The notes below the pieces were generated by a model. That model worked only from the letters and a program-made list of their open reading frames with translations, did not search any database and was not told the DNA's origin. Shown piece after piece: positions 25,049 to 31,209 of a DNA stretch of 43,009 nucleotides. Each line of letters begins with the position of its first letter. Within the stretch, counting starts at the first letter, position 1. The position numbers and the translations under genes were made by a program. The stretch comes from Syntrophorhabdus sp. PtaB.Bin027. Lineage in GTDB: Bacteria; Desulfobacterota; Syntrophorhabdia; Syntrophorhabdales; Syntrophorhabdaceae. Location: assembly GCA_002067585.1 (NCBI GenBank), contig MVQO01000219.1, positions 1-43,009 of the forward strand. The letters run 5' to 3'.

Positions 25049-25992
25049 AATTGAATCGGTACAGCGAAACGTTGAAAAAGATACCGGCTCCCGGCTGTGG
25101 ATGCCACAATTTTCTATTATCGGTTTCAAATCTTGGAGTCATCGCAGGAGTCACACCGGAAAAACTTTTTGATGATATTCGACAAAATATCCCGAAAGGC
25201 AATCGGCGGGTATCCGATAGAGAAATTCAGGATGCGATCAGCAAAGCCTTCAGTGATCATAATACCGGAACTTTTACGCCGAAACCACAGCCACAACCCA
25301 TAGTGTCGGACGGTAGAGCAGCCTTCAACAAGATAATAAGCCAAAGTTACATTAGCAGCGAAGCAGACCTTTGGGAACTATCACCAATTCGGTTGCTCGA
25401 TGAACCTCAGAGCGATCCGGCCTTACTGCTTCGAACCCTCTTTGACGACACAGACTTCATTTTCATCGGTGAACCTTATGATAAAGGCATTATTGGTGAT
25501 ACCATCCGGCCAACCCAGGAATGGATTGAGTATTTCAAGGCAAGCGGGAGGACAAAGCCACATATCATCATAAATCCACTAACGGGCGACCCAGCCCCCA
25601 AAGAATCAGGCGACGGTGACACTTACCGGGGCAACGGCAACGTGGCAGCATACAAATATTGCCTGGTTGAGTTTGACGACTTGAACCGGGAGGATCAGAT
25701 TAAATTCTGGACAACGATTCAGTTACCGGTTGTGTGTCTTATCGACACCGGCGGCAAGTCCATACATGGCTGGATCGATGTTCAAAAATGGGCGGCTATC
25801 AGTACATCGGAGCAATGGCAGGGCGAAATCGAAGGCAATCTTTACAACCGGATATTGAAGCTTCTGGGAGTGGACAAGGCTTGCAGTAATCCAGCCAGGC
25901 TGTCACGGCTTCCTGGACACTTCAGAGAAGAAAAAGAGAACTATCAACGCCTATTATGGTTATCGAAGGAGGGTAAGCCCCTATGCCAGTGA
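25045..25992 (+). CDS. Primase of the archaeo-eukaryotic (AEP/prim-pol) superfamily
   Basis: 315 residues. The C-terminal half carries the three AEP catalytic motifs: acidic CLVEFDD (206-212, E209/D211), the SxH motif GGKSIHGWI (236-244), and the basic motif NPARLSRLPG (282-291, R285). Residues 1-90 are a separate N-terminal segment with a cysteine/histidine cluster PGCGCHN (16-22) and a short helical region. Prim-pol proteins prime replication of plasmids, phages and integrative elements. It overlaps the ParB/Toprim gene by 4 bases and the ATPase gene by 10, forming a replication module. Confidence 0.75.
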   Translation: MKLNRYSETLKKIPAPGCGCHNFLLSVSNLGVIAGVTPEKLFDDIRQNIPKGNRRVSDREIQDAISKAFSDHNTGTFTPKPQPQPIVSDGRAAFNKIISQSYISSEADLWELSPIRLLDEPQSDPALLLRTLFDDTDFIFIGEPYDKGIIGDTIRPTQEWIEYFKASGRTKPHIIINPLTGDPAPKESGDGDTYRGNGNVAAYKYCLVEFDDLNREDQIKFWTTIQLPVVCLIDTGGKSIHGWIDVQKWAAISTSEQWQGEIEGNLYNRILKLLGVDKACSNPARLSRLPGHFREEKENYQRLLWLSKEGKPLCQ

Positions 25993-27179
25993 TTGACTAC
26001 AAGAAGAAGCTTGAAGAACAGGTGCGGGGTATAGAATCAAAAGAACTTCATTTTCCGCGCTTTATCATGCGGGGTGTAGCTGGAGATTATGCTACGGCGT
26101 ACAGCGACATAACCGAAGCGCCGAAGCACTTCTATTACATGGCTTACTTAACCTGCCTTGGATCAATTTTGGCAGACAATGTTCGTTTGAAAACACTTCT
26201 TAACGTGCAACCGAGGCTTTACACGATTTTCCTCGGGCAAACAGGTCGGGGTCGTAAGTCAACACCTATTGCAATTACCATCGATTTTTTTAAGCAAGCC
26301 TTTGACGACTTTAATTTAATGCACCATGCGAACAGCGGAGAGGGCTTGGGCGTGTTTCTTGAAAAATCACCGAGAACCTTGCTTGTTTATGATGAGTTTA
26401 TGGGCTTTGTGTCAAAGGCGATCCAAAAAGGAAATACATTGCTTGGAACAGTGACAACGCTGTTCGAAAAGAACCAATACCAGACAGCAACAAAGGAAAA
26501 GCAACTTCTAATTGAAAACGCATACCTATCAATATTAGCGGCTTGCACAACGGATACATGGGAGAGATGCTGGCATCCGGATTTTACTGCAATAGGACTT
26601 GTTAATCGACTTTTCTTGGTGTGCGGCGGCATGGAAAAGCTTGTCCCTATTCCACCTGTACTTGAGATAGGCCGTTGGAAAAATCTTTTACAGAATACCC
26701 GGGCAGTTGTGAAACTAGCGCAGAAAATTCATAAATATGAATTAACACCGGAAAGCGTAAGATTGTATGATCAGTGGTACAGAAACACGTTGGATCACAA
26801 AAGCGTTCATTCTGTCCGGCTTGATGCCTATGCATTGCGGCTCATGCTGCTTCTTGCGATCGTTGATGAACGTTATCAGATCGATACAGATATAGTTCAA
26901 GATGTTATTCAGCTTGTGACCTGGGAACACGCTGTTAGACAGCAGCTTGATCCTATCGACGCAGATAATGAACAGGCAAAGATTGAATTGAGGATTCGGC
27001 GAAACTTGTTATTAGGGCCTCTTACAAAACGTGCGCTACAACAAAAAACTGGTGCACACCGGTCTGGTACTTGGCTATGGCATAATGCTTTGAGCGGCTT
27101 GCTTGCTCACAATGAAATCGCCTACAACAATAAAACGAAAGAATATTACATACTTAGCAACACTGAAGAGCTGCGATGA
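25983..27179 (+). CDS. Primase-associated ATPase/helicase-like protein (DUF3987-like)
   Basis: 398 residues. Walker A is FLGQTGRGRKST (83-94) with K92, Walker B is RTLLVYDEFMG (131-141), a sensor-like strand YLSILAACTTD (181-191), and a possible arginine finger in NRLF (208-211). The unusual GxTGxGRKS form of the P-loop is typical of DUF3987/primase-helicase partners encoded next to prim-pol genes in mobile elements. The last 60 residues look like a winged helix (LTKRALQQKTGAHRSGTWLW). It likely drives unwinding at the element's origin, which may lie just downstream. Confidence 0.7.
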   Translation: MPVIDYKKKLEEQVRGIESKELHFPRFIMRGVAGDYATAYSDITEAPKHFYYMAYLTCLGSILADNVRLKTLLNVQPRLYTIFLGQTGRGRKSTPIAITIDFFKQAFDDFNLMHHANSGEGLGVFLEKSPRTLLVYDEFMGFVSKAIQKGNTLLGTVTTLFEKNQYQTATKEKQLLIENAYLSILAACTTDTWERCWHPDFTAIGLVNRLFLVCGGMEKLVPIPPVLEIGRWKNLLQNTRAVVKLAQKIHKYELTPESVRLYDQWYRNTLDHKSVHSVRLDAYALRLMLLLAIVDERYQIDTDIVQDVIQLVTWEHAVRQQLDPIDADNEQAKIELRIRRNLLLGPLTKRALQQKTGAHRSGTWLWHNALSGLLAHNEIAYNNKTKEYYILSNTEELR

Positions 27180-27182
27180 AAA

Positions 27183-27374
27183 GTGTAGACAATTCCGTAG
27201 ACATACTTATCTTATCATGTAACATCTTTAAATTATTAATGATTAATAGTTTTCACTTATATAGTAGCACCATACTTTTTAGAACTCGGGTGTGTGTTGA
27301 TCAATACTATTGTGTAAGTACCGGAAATATCAAAAGAAAACACCGTTTTGATAGGTGTCTACACTTTTGTCTAC
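27183..27374. other. Candidate replication origin with paired, inverted GTAGACA repeats
   Basis: GTAGACA occurs at 27185-27191 and 27197-27203 (12 bases apart). Its reverse complement TGTCTAC occurs at 27356-27362 and 27368-27374 (again 12 apart). The two pairs face each other across about 150 bp of AT-rich, gene-free DNA, directly after the primase and ATPase genes. Helically spaced iterons flanking an AT-rich tract are the usual look of an initiator-dependent origin. The 276-bp gap 27180-27455 holds nothing else I recognise. Confidence 0.45.
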
Positions 27375-27455
27375 AAAATCATCGGTTAATGAAAACCCGA
27401 TATATGAAATGCGAACAAGTCCCGGCCCTTTGGCGGGCATTAATAGGAGGTCATT

Positions 27456-27725
27456 ATGAAAAATGTTATTTCCAACAAGTGCAGGGACACACAGCTAATT
27501 GAACTTATCAACGATTTATACGAAGAATCACAAAGTTTAGGATTTATAACTAATACCGCAGAGATACCGAAAGAGATAGCAAAAGAATTAGACCGGGTCG
27601 CAGGCGTGTTGCGCGGCCTGTATCTCATCCTTGAAAAGGCTACAATAACGATAGATCAGAAAACCTTTGATGTGTATTTTGAAAAAATTATCAAGCACCG
27701 ACATGAAAACTGGCAGGTTATTTAA
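27456..27725 (+). CDS. Small hypothetical protein, 89 residues
   Basis: ATG at 27456 follows GGAGGTCATT, a strong ribosome site. The protein is helical and charged: LIELINDLYEESQSL at 14-28, then KEIAKELDRVAGVLRGLYLI, ending KIIKHRHENWQVI. No cysteine cluster or membrane segment. Not recognised; the coiled-coil look suggests a small oligomeric accessory protein. It lies between the candidate origin and the TerS-like gene. Confidence 0.6.
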   Translation: MKNVISNKCRDTQLIELINDLYEESQSLGFITNTAEIPKEIAKELDRVAGVLRGLYLILEKATITIDQKTFDVYFEKIIKHRHENWQVI

Positions 27726-27780
27726 ACAACAAAATAACCACGATTAACCGATTTAAGTATGCCTGTGAGGTTAAGAGGTT

Positions 27781-28308
27781 ATGAAGAAAAGAAAGATTGA
27801 TGACACCCTGCTCCTGGAGATGCTGAACGAAGGAAAACAGCAAAAGGAGATTGCTGCCTGGTTCAAAGTATCCCCTGCTGCTGTATGCAAGCGGATTAAA
27901 CGCCTGCTTTCACCTACCCCTGAGAGTATCCTTGATAAGTACAATCTGACTGACCAGCAAAAAATGTTTGTAGTTGAGAAGGCAAAAGGGAGATCAAATA
28001 CTGAGGCAGCACTTGAAAGCTATGAGGCATCCTCCAGAAAAAGCGCAAAGGTTATCGGCTCACAATTGATGGCAGAACCTGAAATCAAAATGGCTCTCAA
28101 CGAACTGATGGACACCTACTTACCCCAACATTACCGGATAAGGAAGCTTCGCACCCATGCCGACAATCCAGACCCCACAGTGAGCCTCAAAGCTCTTGAT
28201 CTCTCATGGAAGTTAGATGGCAGTTATGCCCCTGAGAAACACGCCCACCAGATTCTTGGCTTTACCCTTATTGATCTTGAACTGTCGAACAGGAAGGAGG
28301 AGGATTAA
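27781..28308 (+). CDS. Small-terminase-subunit-like protein (TerS-like)
   Basis: 175 residues. Residues 1-45 form a helix-turn-helix (LLEMLNEGKQQKEIAAWFKV, then SPAAVCKRIKRL). Residues about 55-110 match the terminase small subunit pattern: YNLTDQQKMFVVEKAKGRSN, then TEAALESYEASSRKSAKVIG and SQLMAEPEIKMALNEL. TerS proteins recognise phage pac sites. Here no large terminase gene follows, so it may redirect a helper phage's packaging as in phage-inducible islands, or act as a DNA-binding regulator. GAGG lies upstream of the ATG. Confidence 0.7.
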   Translation: MKKRKIDDTLLLEMLNEGKQQKEIAAWFKVSPAAVCKRIKRLLSPTPESILDKYNLTDQQKMFVVEKAKGRSNTEAALESYEASSRKSAKVIGSQLMAEPEIKMALNELMDTYLPQHYRIRKLRTHADNPDPTVSLKALDLSWKLDGSYAPEKHAHQILGFTLIDLELSNRKEED

Positions 28309-28434
28309 CCTTGAAAAATAGTGCACGCAGTCAGAAAGGGGTATTTCATGCAATATGCTGTGACTATAAAAACCCCTCCCCTCCCCCCTGGACACAGATG
28401 AAGAACACCATAAAATCCATAAGGAGATTGACAA

Positions 28435-28719
28435 ATGGAAGCTGCTGAAAGAGAAACAATCATTACATGGAACGATGTAGAGGATACAGTCAGCGTCTTT
28501 ACCTGCCACAGGAAGATCATGGCAAAGATGGAGCGGTTAGGGGCCACAGTCAAAGATCGCTGTGTTATGAATGGCAGGGTGCGCCACATCGAATTTGAGA
28601 TTGACAAGGGCAAGATAACAATCAGTATTAACGCAAAAAGACGTGGAACAGCCACACAAATTGAGAACCTAAAGAGGGCAAGAGCATTATCACCAATCGG
28701 TAAGAAAAAGGTGGCGTGA
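28435..28719 (+). CDS. Small conserved element protein, 94 residues
   Basis: ATG at 28435 follows AAGGAG by 8 bases. It begins MEAAERETIITWNDVEDTVS and continues with a THR/CHRK-type helix (VFTCHRKIMAKMERLGATV) and a beta pair (RHIEFEIDKGKITISI), then a basic tail with KKKVA. The ITWND...V.V.T/C...K...LE.LG pattern is familiar from small accessory proteins of phages and integrative elements, but no function is known to me. The 126-bp gap before it holds only short GC-rich runs. Confidence 0.6.
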   Translation: MEAAERETIITWNDVEDTVSVFTCHRKIMAKMERLGATVKDRCVMNGRVRHIEFEIDKGKITISINAKRRGTATQIENLKRARALSPIGKKKVA

Positions 28720-28763
28720 AGATGTGTGTCTGCTATAGCCCGTATGGTTACAGTCTGGTTGCA

Positions 28764-28806
28764 TATCCTTTCAGAAAAAAGGATAGCGGGTGCCCTTCCA
28801 GGGCAC
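28764..28806 (+). promoter_or_regulatory. Tandem perfect hairpins upstream of the excisionase gene
   Basis: TATCCTTT/AAAGGATA (28764-28771 and 28778-28785, 6-base loop) is followed 4 bases later by GTGCCCT/AGGGCAC (28790-28796 and 28800-28806, 3-base loop). They end 16 bases before the excisionase ATG at 28823 and just before its weak AAGG. Possible attenuator, RNase site or protein-binding leader. Confidence 0.45.
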
Positions 28807-28822
28807 ATATTCAAGGTTGTCT

Positions 28823-29128
28823 ATGAAGATCGAGCTTGAACAGTCAGACATTCAGGCAATAGCAGAGAAGGTTGTGGAACTCATGAAACCATACCTTTCA
28901 CAGAGATCAGACCTTCAAGAGAATACTATCTTTGATGTACCAGGTCTCTGTAAGTATCTTCATGTAACATCTAAATGGATTCATGAACGGACACATTTGA
29001 AACAAATACCACACTACAAGCTGTCGAATAAGCAGTTACGATTCAGGAAGAAGGACATTGACAAATGGTTATCCTCTATGAGAACGTCTGTGATTAATCC
29101 TCTACCAAAAGTAAGGCTTATCAAGTGA
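28823..29128 (+). CDS. Excisionase-family DNA-binding protein (HTH_17, AlpA/Xis-like)
   Basis: 101 residues from the ATG at 28823; the open frame begins at 28790 but inside the hairpins upstream. Residues about 28-80 match the excisionase winged helix: IFDVPGLCKYLHVTSKWIHE then HLKQIPHYKLSNKQLRFRKK and DIDKWL. An N-terminal helix precedes it. In integrative elements this protein directs excision and often regulates int. It sits upstream of paired arm-type repeats (29196-29215), the XRE gene and the integrase. Confidence 0.78.
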   Translation: MKIELEQSDIQAIAEKVVELMKPYLSQRSDLQENTIFDVPGLCKYLHVTSKWIHERTHLKQIPHYKLSNKQLRFRKKDIDKWLSSMRTSVINPLPKVRLIK

Positions 29129-29195
29129 GCATAACGGATATTGTAACCGTTGAATACCTTATTAATCCCTTTAATATCAAGTCATATCATGACAC

Positions 29196-29215
29196 TGTAT
29201 AGTAAAATGTATAGT
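29196..29215 (-). promoter_or_regulatory. Third paired arm-type repeat, inverted orientation
   Basis: TGTATAGT occurs at 29196-29203 and 29208-29215 (12 bases apart), the reverse complement of ACTATACA, the unit shared by the two end arm sites. Located between xis and the XRE gene, it could let integrase or excisionase regulate this region. Confidence 0.45.
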
Positions 29216-29233
29216 ATGAATTCTCAACAAAGA

Positions 29234-29293
29234 ACCCCTGGGTTGGCCTATATTCTCTTGAGGGGGTATATAGAGGCTAAGAATACCCAGGGG
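29234..29293 (+). other. Long hairpin between excisionase and XRE genes
   Basis: CCCCTGGGT (29235-29243) and ACCCAGGGG (29285-29293) are perfectly complementary 9-base arms. Imperfect inner pairing (GCCTATA with TATAGAGGC) could extend the stem. It has no T-run typical of an intrinsic terminator. It lies in the 252-bp gap 29129-29380, which otherwise contains the arm-type pair and the XRE promoter. Confidence 0.45.
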
Positions 29294-29343
29294 CGTAGGA
29301 AGACAGGTTTTATATCACAACTAAAAATTATTTTCTATATAGC

Positions 29344-29372
29344 TTGACAATGTGAACTTAGTTCACTATACT
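29344..29372 (+). promoter_or_regulatory. Strong promoter with embedded operator for the XRE-integrase genes
   Basis: TTGACA (29344-29349), 17-base spacer, TATACT (29367-29372). The spacer contains the perfect palindrome GTGAAC-TTA-GTTCAC (29352-29366), placed to block RNA polymerase and therefore a likely self-operator. The expected start point is about 29379, only 1-2 bases before the ATG at 29381, so the transcript would be leaderless or nearly so. Confidence 0.65.
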
Positions 29373-29380
29373 TAATAGTA

Positions 29381-29581
29381 ATGGAATGGACACCAGACAA
29401 AATTAAGGAACTGAGGCAATCACTCAAGTTATCACAGCAAGTTTTTGGTGTCCGAATAGGTGTAACCAGAGAATATGTAAATAAGTTAGAGAAAGGGGTG
29501 AAAAATCCAAGCAAAACGCTATGTATTCTCTTTGGTTATATTCAAAGATACGAAAACGAAAATGAGAAAGGAAGGTGTTAA
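29381..29581 (+). CDS. XRE-family (Cro/CI-like) DNA-binding regulator
   Basis: 66 residues, a single helix-turn-helix domain: EWTPDKIKELRQSLKLSQQV, FGVRIGVTREYVNKLEKGVK, NPSKTLCILFGY. The starting methionine is at the expected place for the fold and no ribosome site precedes it, in line with the near-leaderless promoter. It probably represses its own promoter and the integrase. The stop is one base before the integrase ATG, and the integrase Shine-Dalgarno (AAGGAAGG) lies inside this gene. Confidence 0.85.
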   Translation: MEWTPDKIKELRQSLKLSQQVFGVRIGVTREYVNKLEKGVKNPSKTLCILFGYIQRYENENEKGRC

Positions 29582-29582
29582 C

Positions 29583-30719
29583 ATGGCAAAGGATAAAGGC
29601 TTACCAAAAGGGATTTACAAACGGGGTGAAGTGTATTGGATACGCTATGCCGGACTTGACGGTAAGATTGTGTATGAATCCTCAAAACAGGGTGATAAGA
29701 CAGGAACAAAGATTAAGGACGCTGAAGCCCTTCTCCATGATCGTAAGGCAGACATAGGCAGGGGGAAGCAACCGGAAATAAAGAAGAAGATACCGAACTA
29801 TACATTCAAGGAATTGTCCGTCGAATATCTGCACTGGGCGAAAAGGCAACGTTCCTTCAAAAAGAAGGAAACTCTAATAAACCAACTTGTCACAATCTTT
29901 GGTGCATACCCTCTCCGGTCTTTCAATAGCAGACTTCTTGAACAATACCAGACTGAGCGTATGGAGAAGAGCAACAAGCAAGTCAAATACCGGGTAGGCA
30001 ACAAACCGGGTACTATCAACCGCCATGTTGCTGCAATCAAACATATGTTTACAAAGGCTTGTGAGTGGGAGATGGTAGAAGAAGAAGCACTCAAGCGCGT
30101 CCGAAAAGTAAAATTGCTCGAAGAAAACAATAGTAGACTGCGTTTCCTGTCAAAGACTGAATGCCAAGCCCTTATTAAAGCCTGTGATGCTCACCTTAGA
30201 CCAATTGTGATTTGTGCGCTCAACACGGGAATGAGGAAGGGTGAAATCCTTGGCCTTAAGTGGGACAACGTTGACCTTGTTCATGGATTTATCCTTTTAC
30301 AAATCACGAAGAATGGGGAAAGGAGAGAAGTCCCAATCAACAATACGCTTATGGCTATTCTCCAAGACCTATTCAGAGGAACAAGTGAAAGGCCAAGACG
30401 AATTGATATCCCCTATGTTTTCTATGATACAAGGACTGAAGATAGATACAACAACGTGCAAAAATCATTCAATACGGCTATGAAAAGAGCCGGAATCAAG
30501 GATTTTCGCTTTCACGATCTCAGACACACCTTTGCCAGTCACCTTGTTATGGCCGGGGTAGATATTACAACGGTTAAAGAGTTATTAGGACATAAAACCC
30601 TAACCATGACATTGCGGTATGCTCACCTTGCGCCTTCTCACAAGGCAAAGGCCGTAAACATTCTTGATAATACCCTCAACGAAACGTCAACTATACAAAA
30701 ACTATACAATCAGAGGTAA
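29583..30719 (+). CDS. int: Tyrosine recombinase/integrase of the element
   Basis: 378 residues from the ATG at 29583, preceded by AAGGAAGGTG; the frame is open to 29532 but that is within the XRE gene. N-terminal residues 5-50 form an arm-binding-type domain (GIYKRGEVYWIRYAGLDGKI). A SAM-like core-binding domain follows (about 70-165), then the catalytic domain with R in NTGMRKGEI, the HDLRHTFASH box and LLGHKTLTMTLRYAHL carrying the nucleophile Tyr. It would recombine attP with the 3' end of tRNA-Cys. The 3' end of the gene encodes one arm-type site. Confidence 0.95.
   Translation: MAKDKGLPKGIYKRGEVYWIRYAGLDGKIVYESSKQGDKTGTKIKDAEALLHDRKADIGRGKQPEIKKKIPNYTFKELSVEYLHWAKRQRSFKKKETLINQLVTIFGAYPLRSFNSRLLEQYQTERMEKSNKQVKYRVGNKPGTINRHVAAIKHMFTKACEWEMVEEEALKRVRKVKLLEENNSRLRFLSKTECQALIKACDAHLRPIVICALNTGMRKGEILGLKWDNVDLVHGFILLQITKNGERREVPINNTLMAILQDLFRGTSERPRRIDIPYVFYDTRTEDRYNNVQKSFNTAMKRAGIKDFRFHDLRHTFASHLVMAGVDITTVKELLGHKTLTMTLRYAHLAPSHKAKAVNILDNTLNETSTIQKLYNQR
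30690..30710 (+). promoter_or_regulatory. Candidate integrase arm-type site, right
   Basis: Two ACTATACAA units starting at 30690 and 30701, 11 bases apart; all 21 bases equal 21115-21135. It overlaps the last codons of int and ends 46 bp before the right core repeat, like the near arm of lambda-type attachment sites. Confidence 0.6.
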
Positions 30720-30756
30720 TTGTGATTACCAAGGTTTGGCTAAGTGTTGAAAATGA

Positions 30757-30802
30757 TTGGAGGCGGCATCCGGATTTGAACCGGAGAATAACGGTTTTGC
30801 AG
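30757..30802. repeat. attR core: right direct repeat within tRNA-Cys
   Basis: Identical over 46 bases to 20949-20994, with mismatches on both sides marking exact limits. It spans anticodon loop to CCA of the tRNA on the minus strand, the site class used by many tRNA-targeting tyrosine integrases. Confidence 0.92.
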
Positions 30803-30832
30803 ACCGTCGCCTTACCGCTTGGCTATGCCGCC
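30758..30832 (-). tRNA. tRNA-Cys (GCA)
   Basis: Minus strand, 75 bases including an encoded CCA. Acceptor GGCGGCA pairs with TGCCGCC, discriminator T as expected for Cys, anticodon stem ACGGT/ACCGT around the loop CTGCAAA (anticodon GCA), and T-arm CCGG-TTCAAAT-CCGG. Complete after insertion because the element supplies an identical 3' half. It follows tRNA-Gly on the same strand. Confidence 0.95.
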
Positions 30833-30940
30833 GGGCAGTGTAGCTTATAGCTGAAAGCTCATAGTTGATAGCAAATCAGTAAATCAATTTTCGCGTTTTG
30901 ACTAAAAACTTTGAGCTAAACGCAATCAGCTGATTTATCG
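30833..30940. repeat. Spacer between the two tRNA genes with small palindromic repeats
   Basis: AAATCAG (30873-30879) is complementary to CTGATTT (30930-30936), and the stretch 30843-30872 repeats AGC/ATAG words (TAGCTTATAGCTGAAAGC), a style seen in extragenic palindromic repeats. No gene or terminator seen. Confidence 0.3.
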
Positions 30941-31016
<76 letters not shown>

Positions 31017-31025
31017 CTGTAATTA

Positions 31026-31055
31026 CTTATAATATAAACGGATACCCCATGTCAA
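31026..31055 (-). promoter_or_regulatory. Promoter of the tRNA-Gly/tRNA-Cys unit
   Basis: On the minus strand TTGACA (31055-31050) and TATAAG (31031-31026) with an 18-base spacer; a TATTAT at 31034-31029 gives a 15-base alternative. The start point would be within a few bases of the tRNA-Gly 5' end at 31016. Confidence 0.55.
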
Positions 31056-31160
31056 ATCTTTCTAATAAAGACTACCCGAGGTAATCTGGCCCATATGTTT
31101 TTGCCTGCTACTTCATGTTATAAGCCGAGGACATTCGTAATGAATTAAGTGGCCAAAATC

Positions 31161-31169
31161 TGGTATAGT
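31161..31169 (+). promoter_or_regulatory. Extended -10 promoter of the GalT-like gene
   Basis: TGGTATAGT (31161-31169) is an extended -10 (TGnTATAGT) without a clear -35. Transcription would begin near 31176, which excludes the upstream start codon at 31168 and supports ATG 31210. Confidence 0.4.
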
Positions 31170-31209
31170 GTCCTCGTTTCTATATGAAATTACCACGCAG
31201 GAGGATTAC

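Larger units (their letters stand above)
20949..30802 (+). mobile_element. tRNA-Cys-integrated element, phage-satellite-like, about 9.8 kb
   Basis: The element is bounded by a 46-bp perfect direct repeat (20949-20994 and 30757-30802); the right copy is the 3' part of an intact tRNA-Cys gene. The tyrosine integrase lies beside the right end. All genes point the same way and are AT-richer in look than the flanks. Content: two small proteins, a sigma-like protein, small conserved proteins, a ParB/Toprim fusion, AEP-like primase, DUF3987-like ATPase, TerS-like protein, excisionase, XRE regulator and integrase. There are no capsid, portal, large terminase, relaxase or conjugation genes. The set resembles phage satellites (integrase, regulator, replication module, TerS), but that lifestyle is inferred. 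Confidence 0.9.

Noticed and set aside
27176..27502. 108-residue open frame after the ATPase gene
   Set aside because: Low-complexity translation, no ribosome site, and it overlaps the candidate origin repeats and the well-supported gene at 27456.
29150..29347. 65-residue open frame between xis and the XRE gene
   Set aside because: Poor start, no ribosome site, and the DNA is occupied by an arm-type pair and a long hairpin.
20949..30802. Anti-phage defence island
   Set aside because: No recognised defence gene (restriction, CBASS, retron, Gabija-type OLD ATPase or similar) is evident; the Toprim protein lacks a companion OLD-type ATPase domain.
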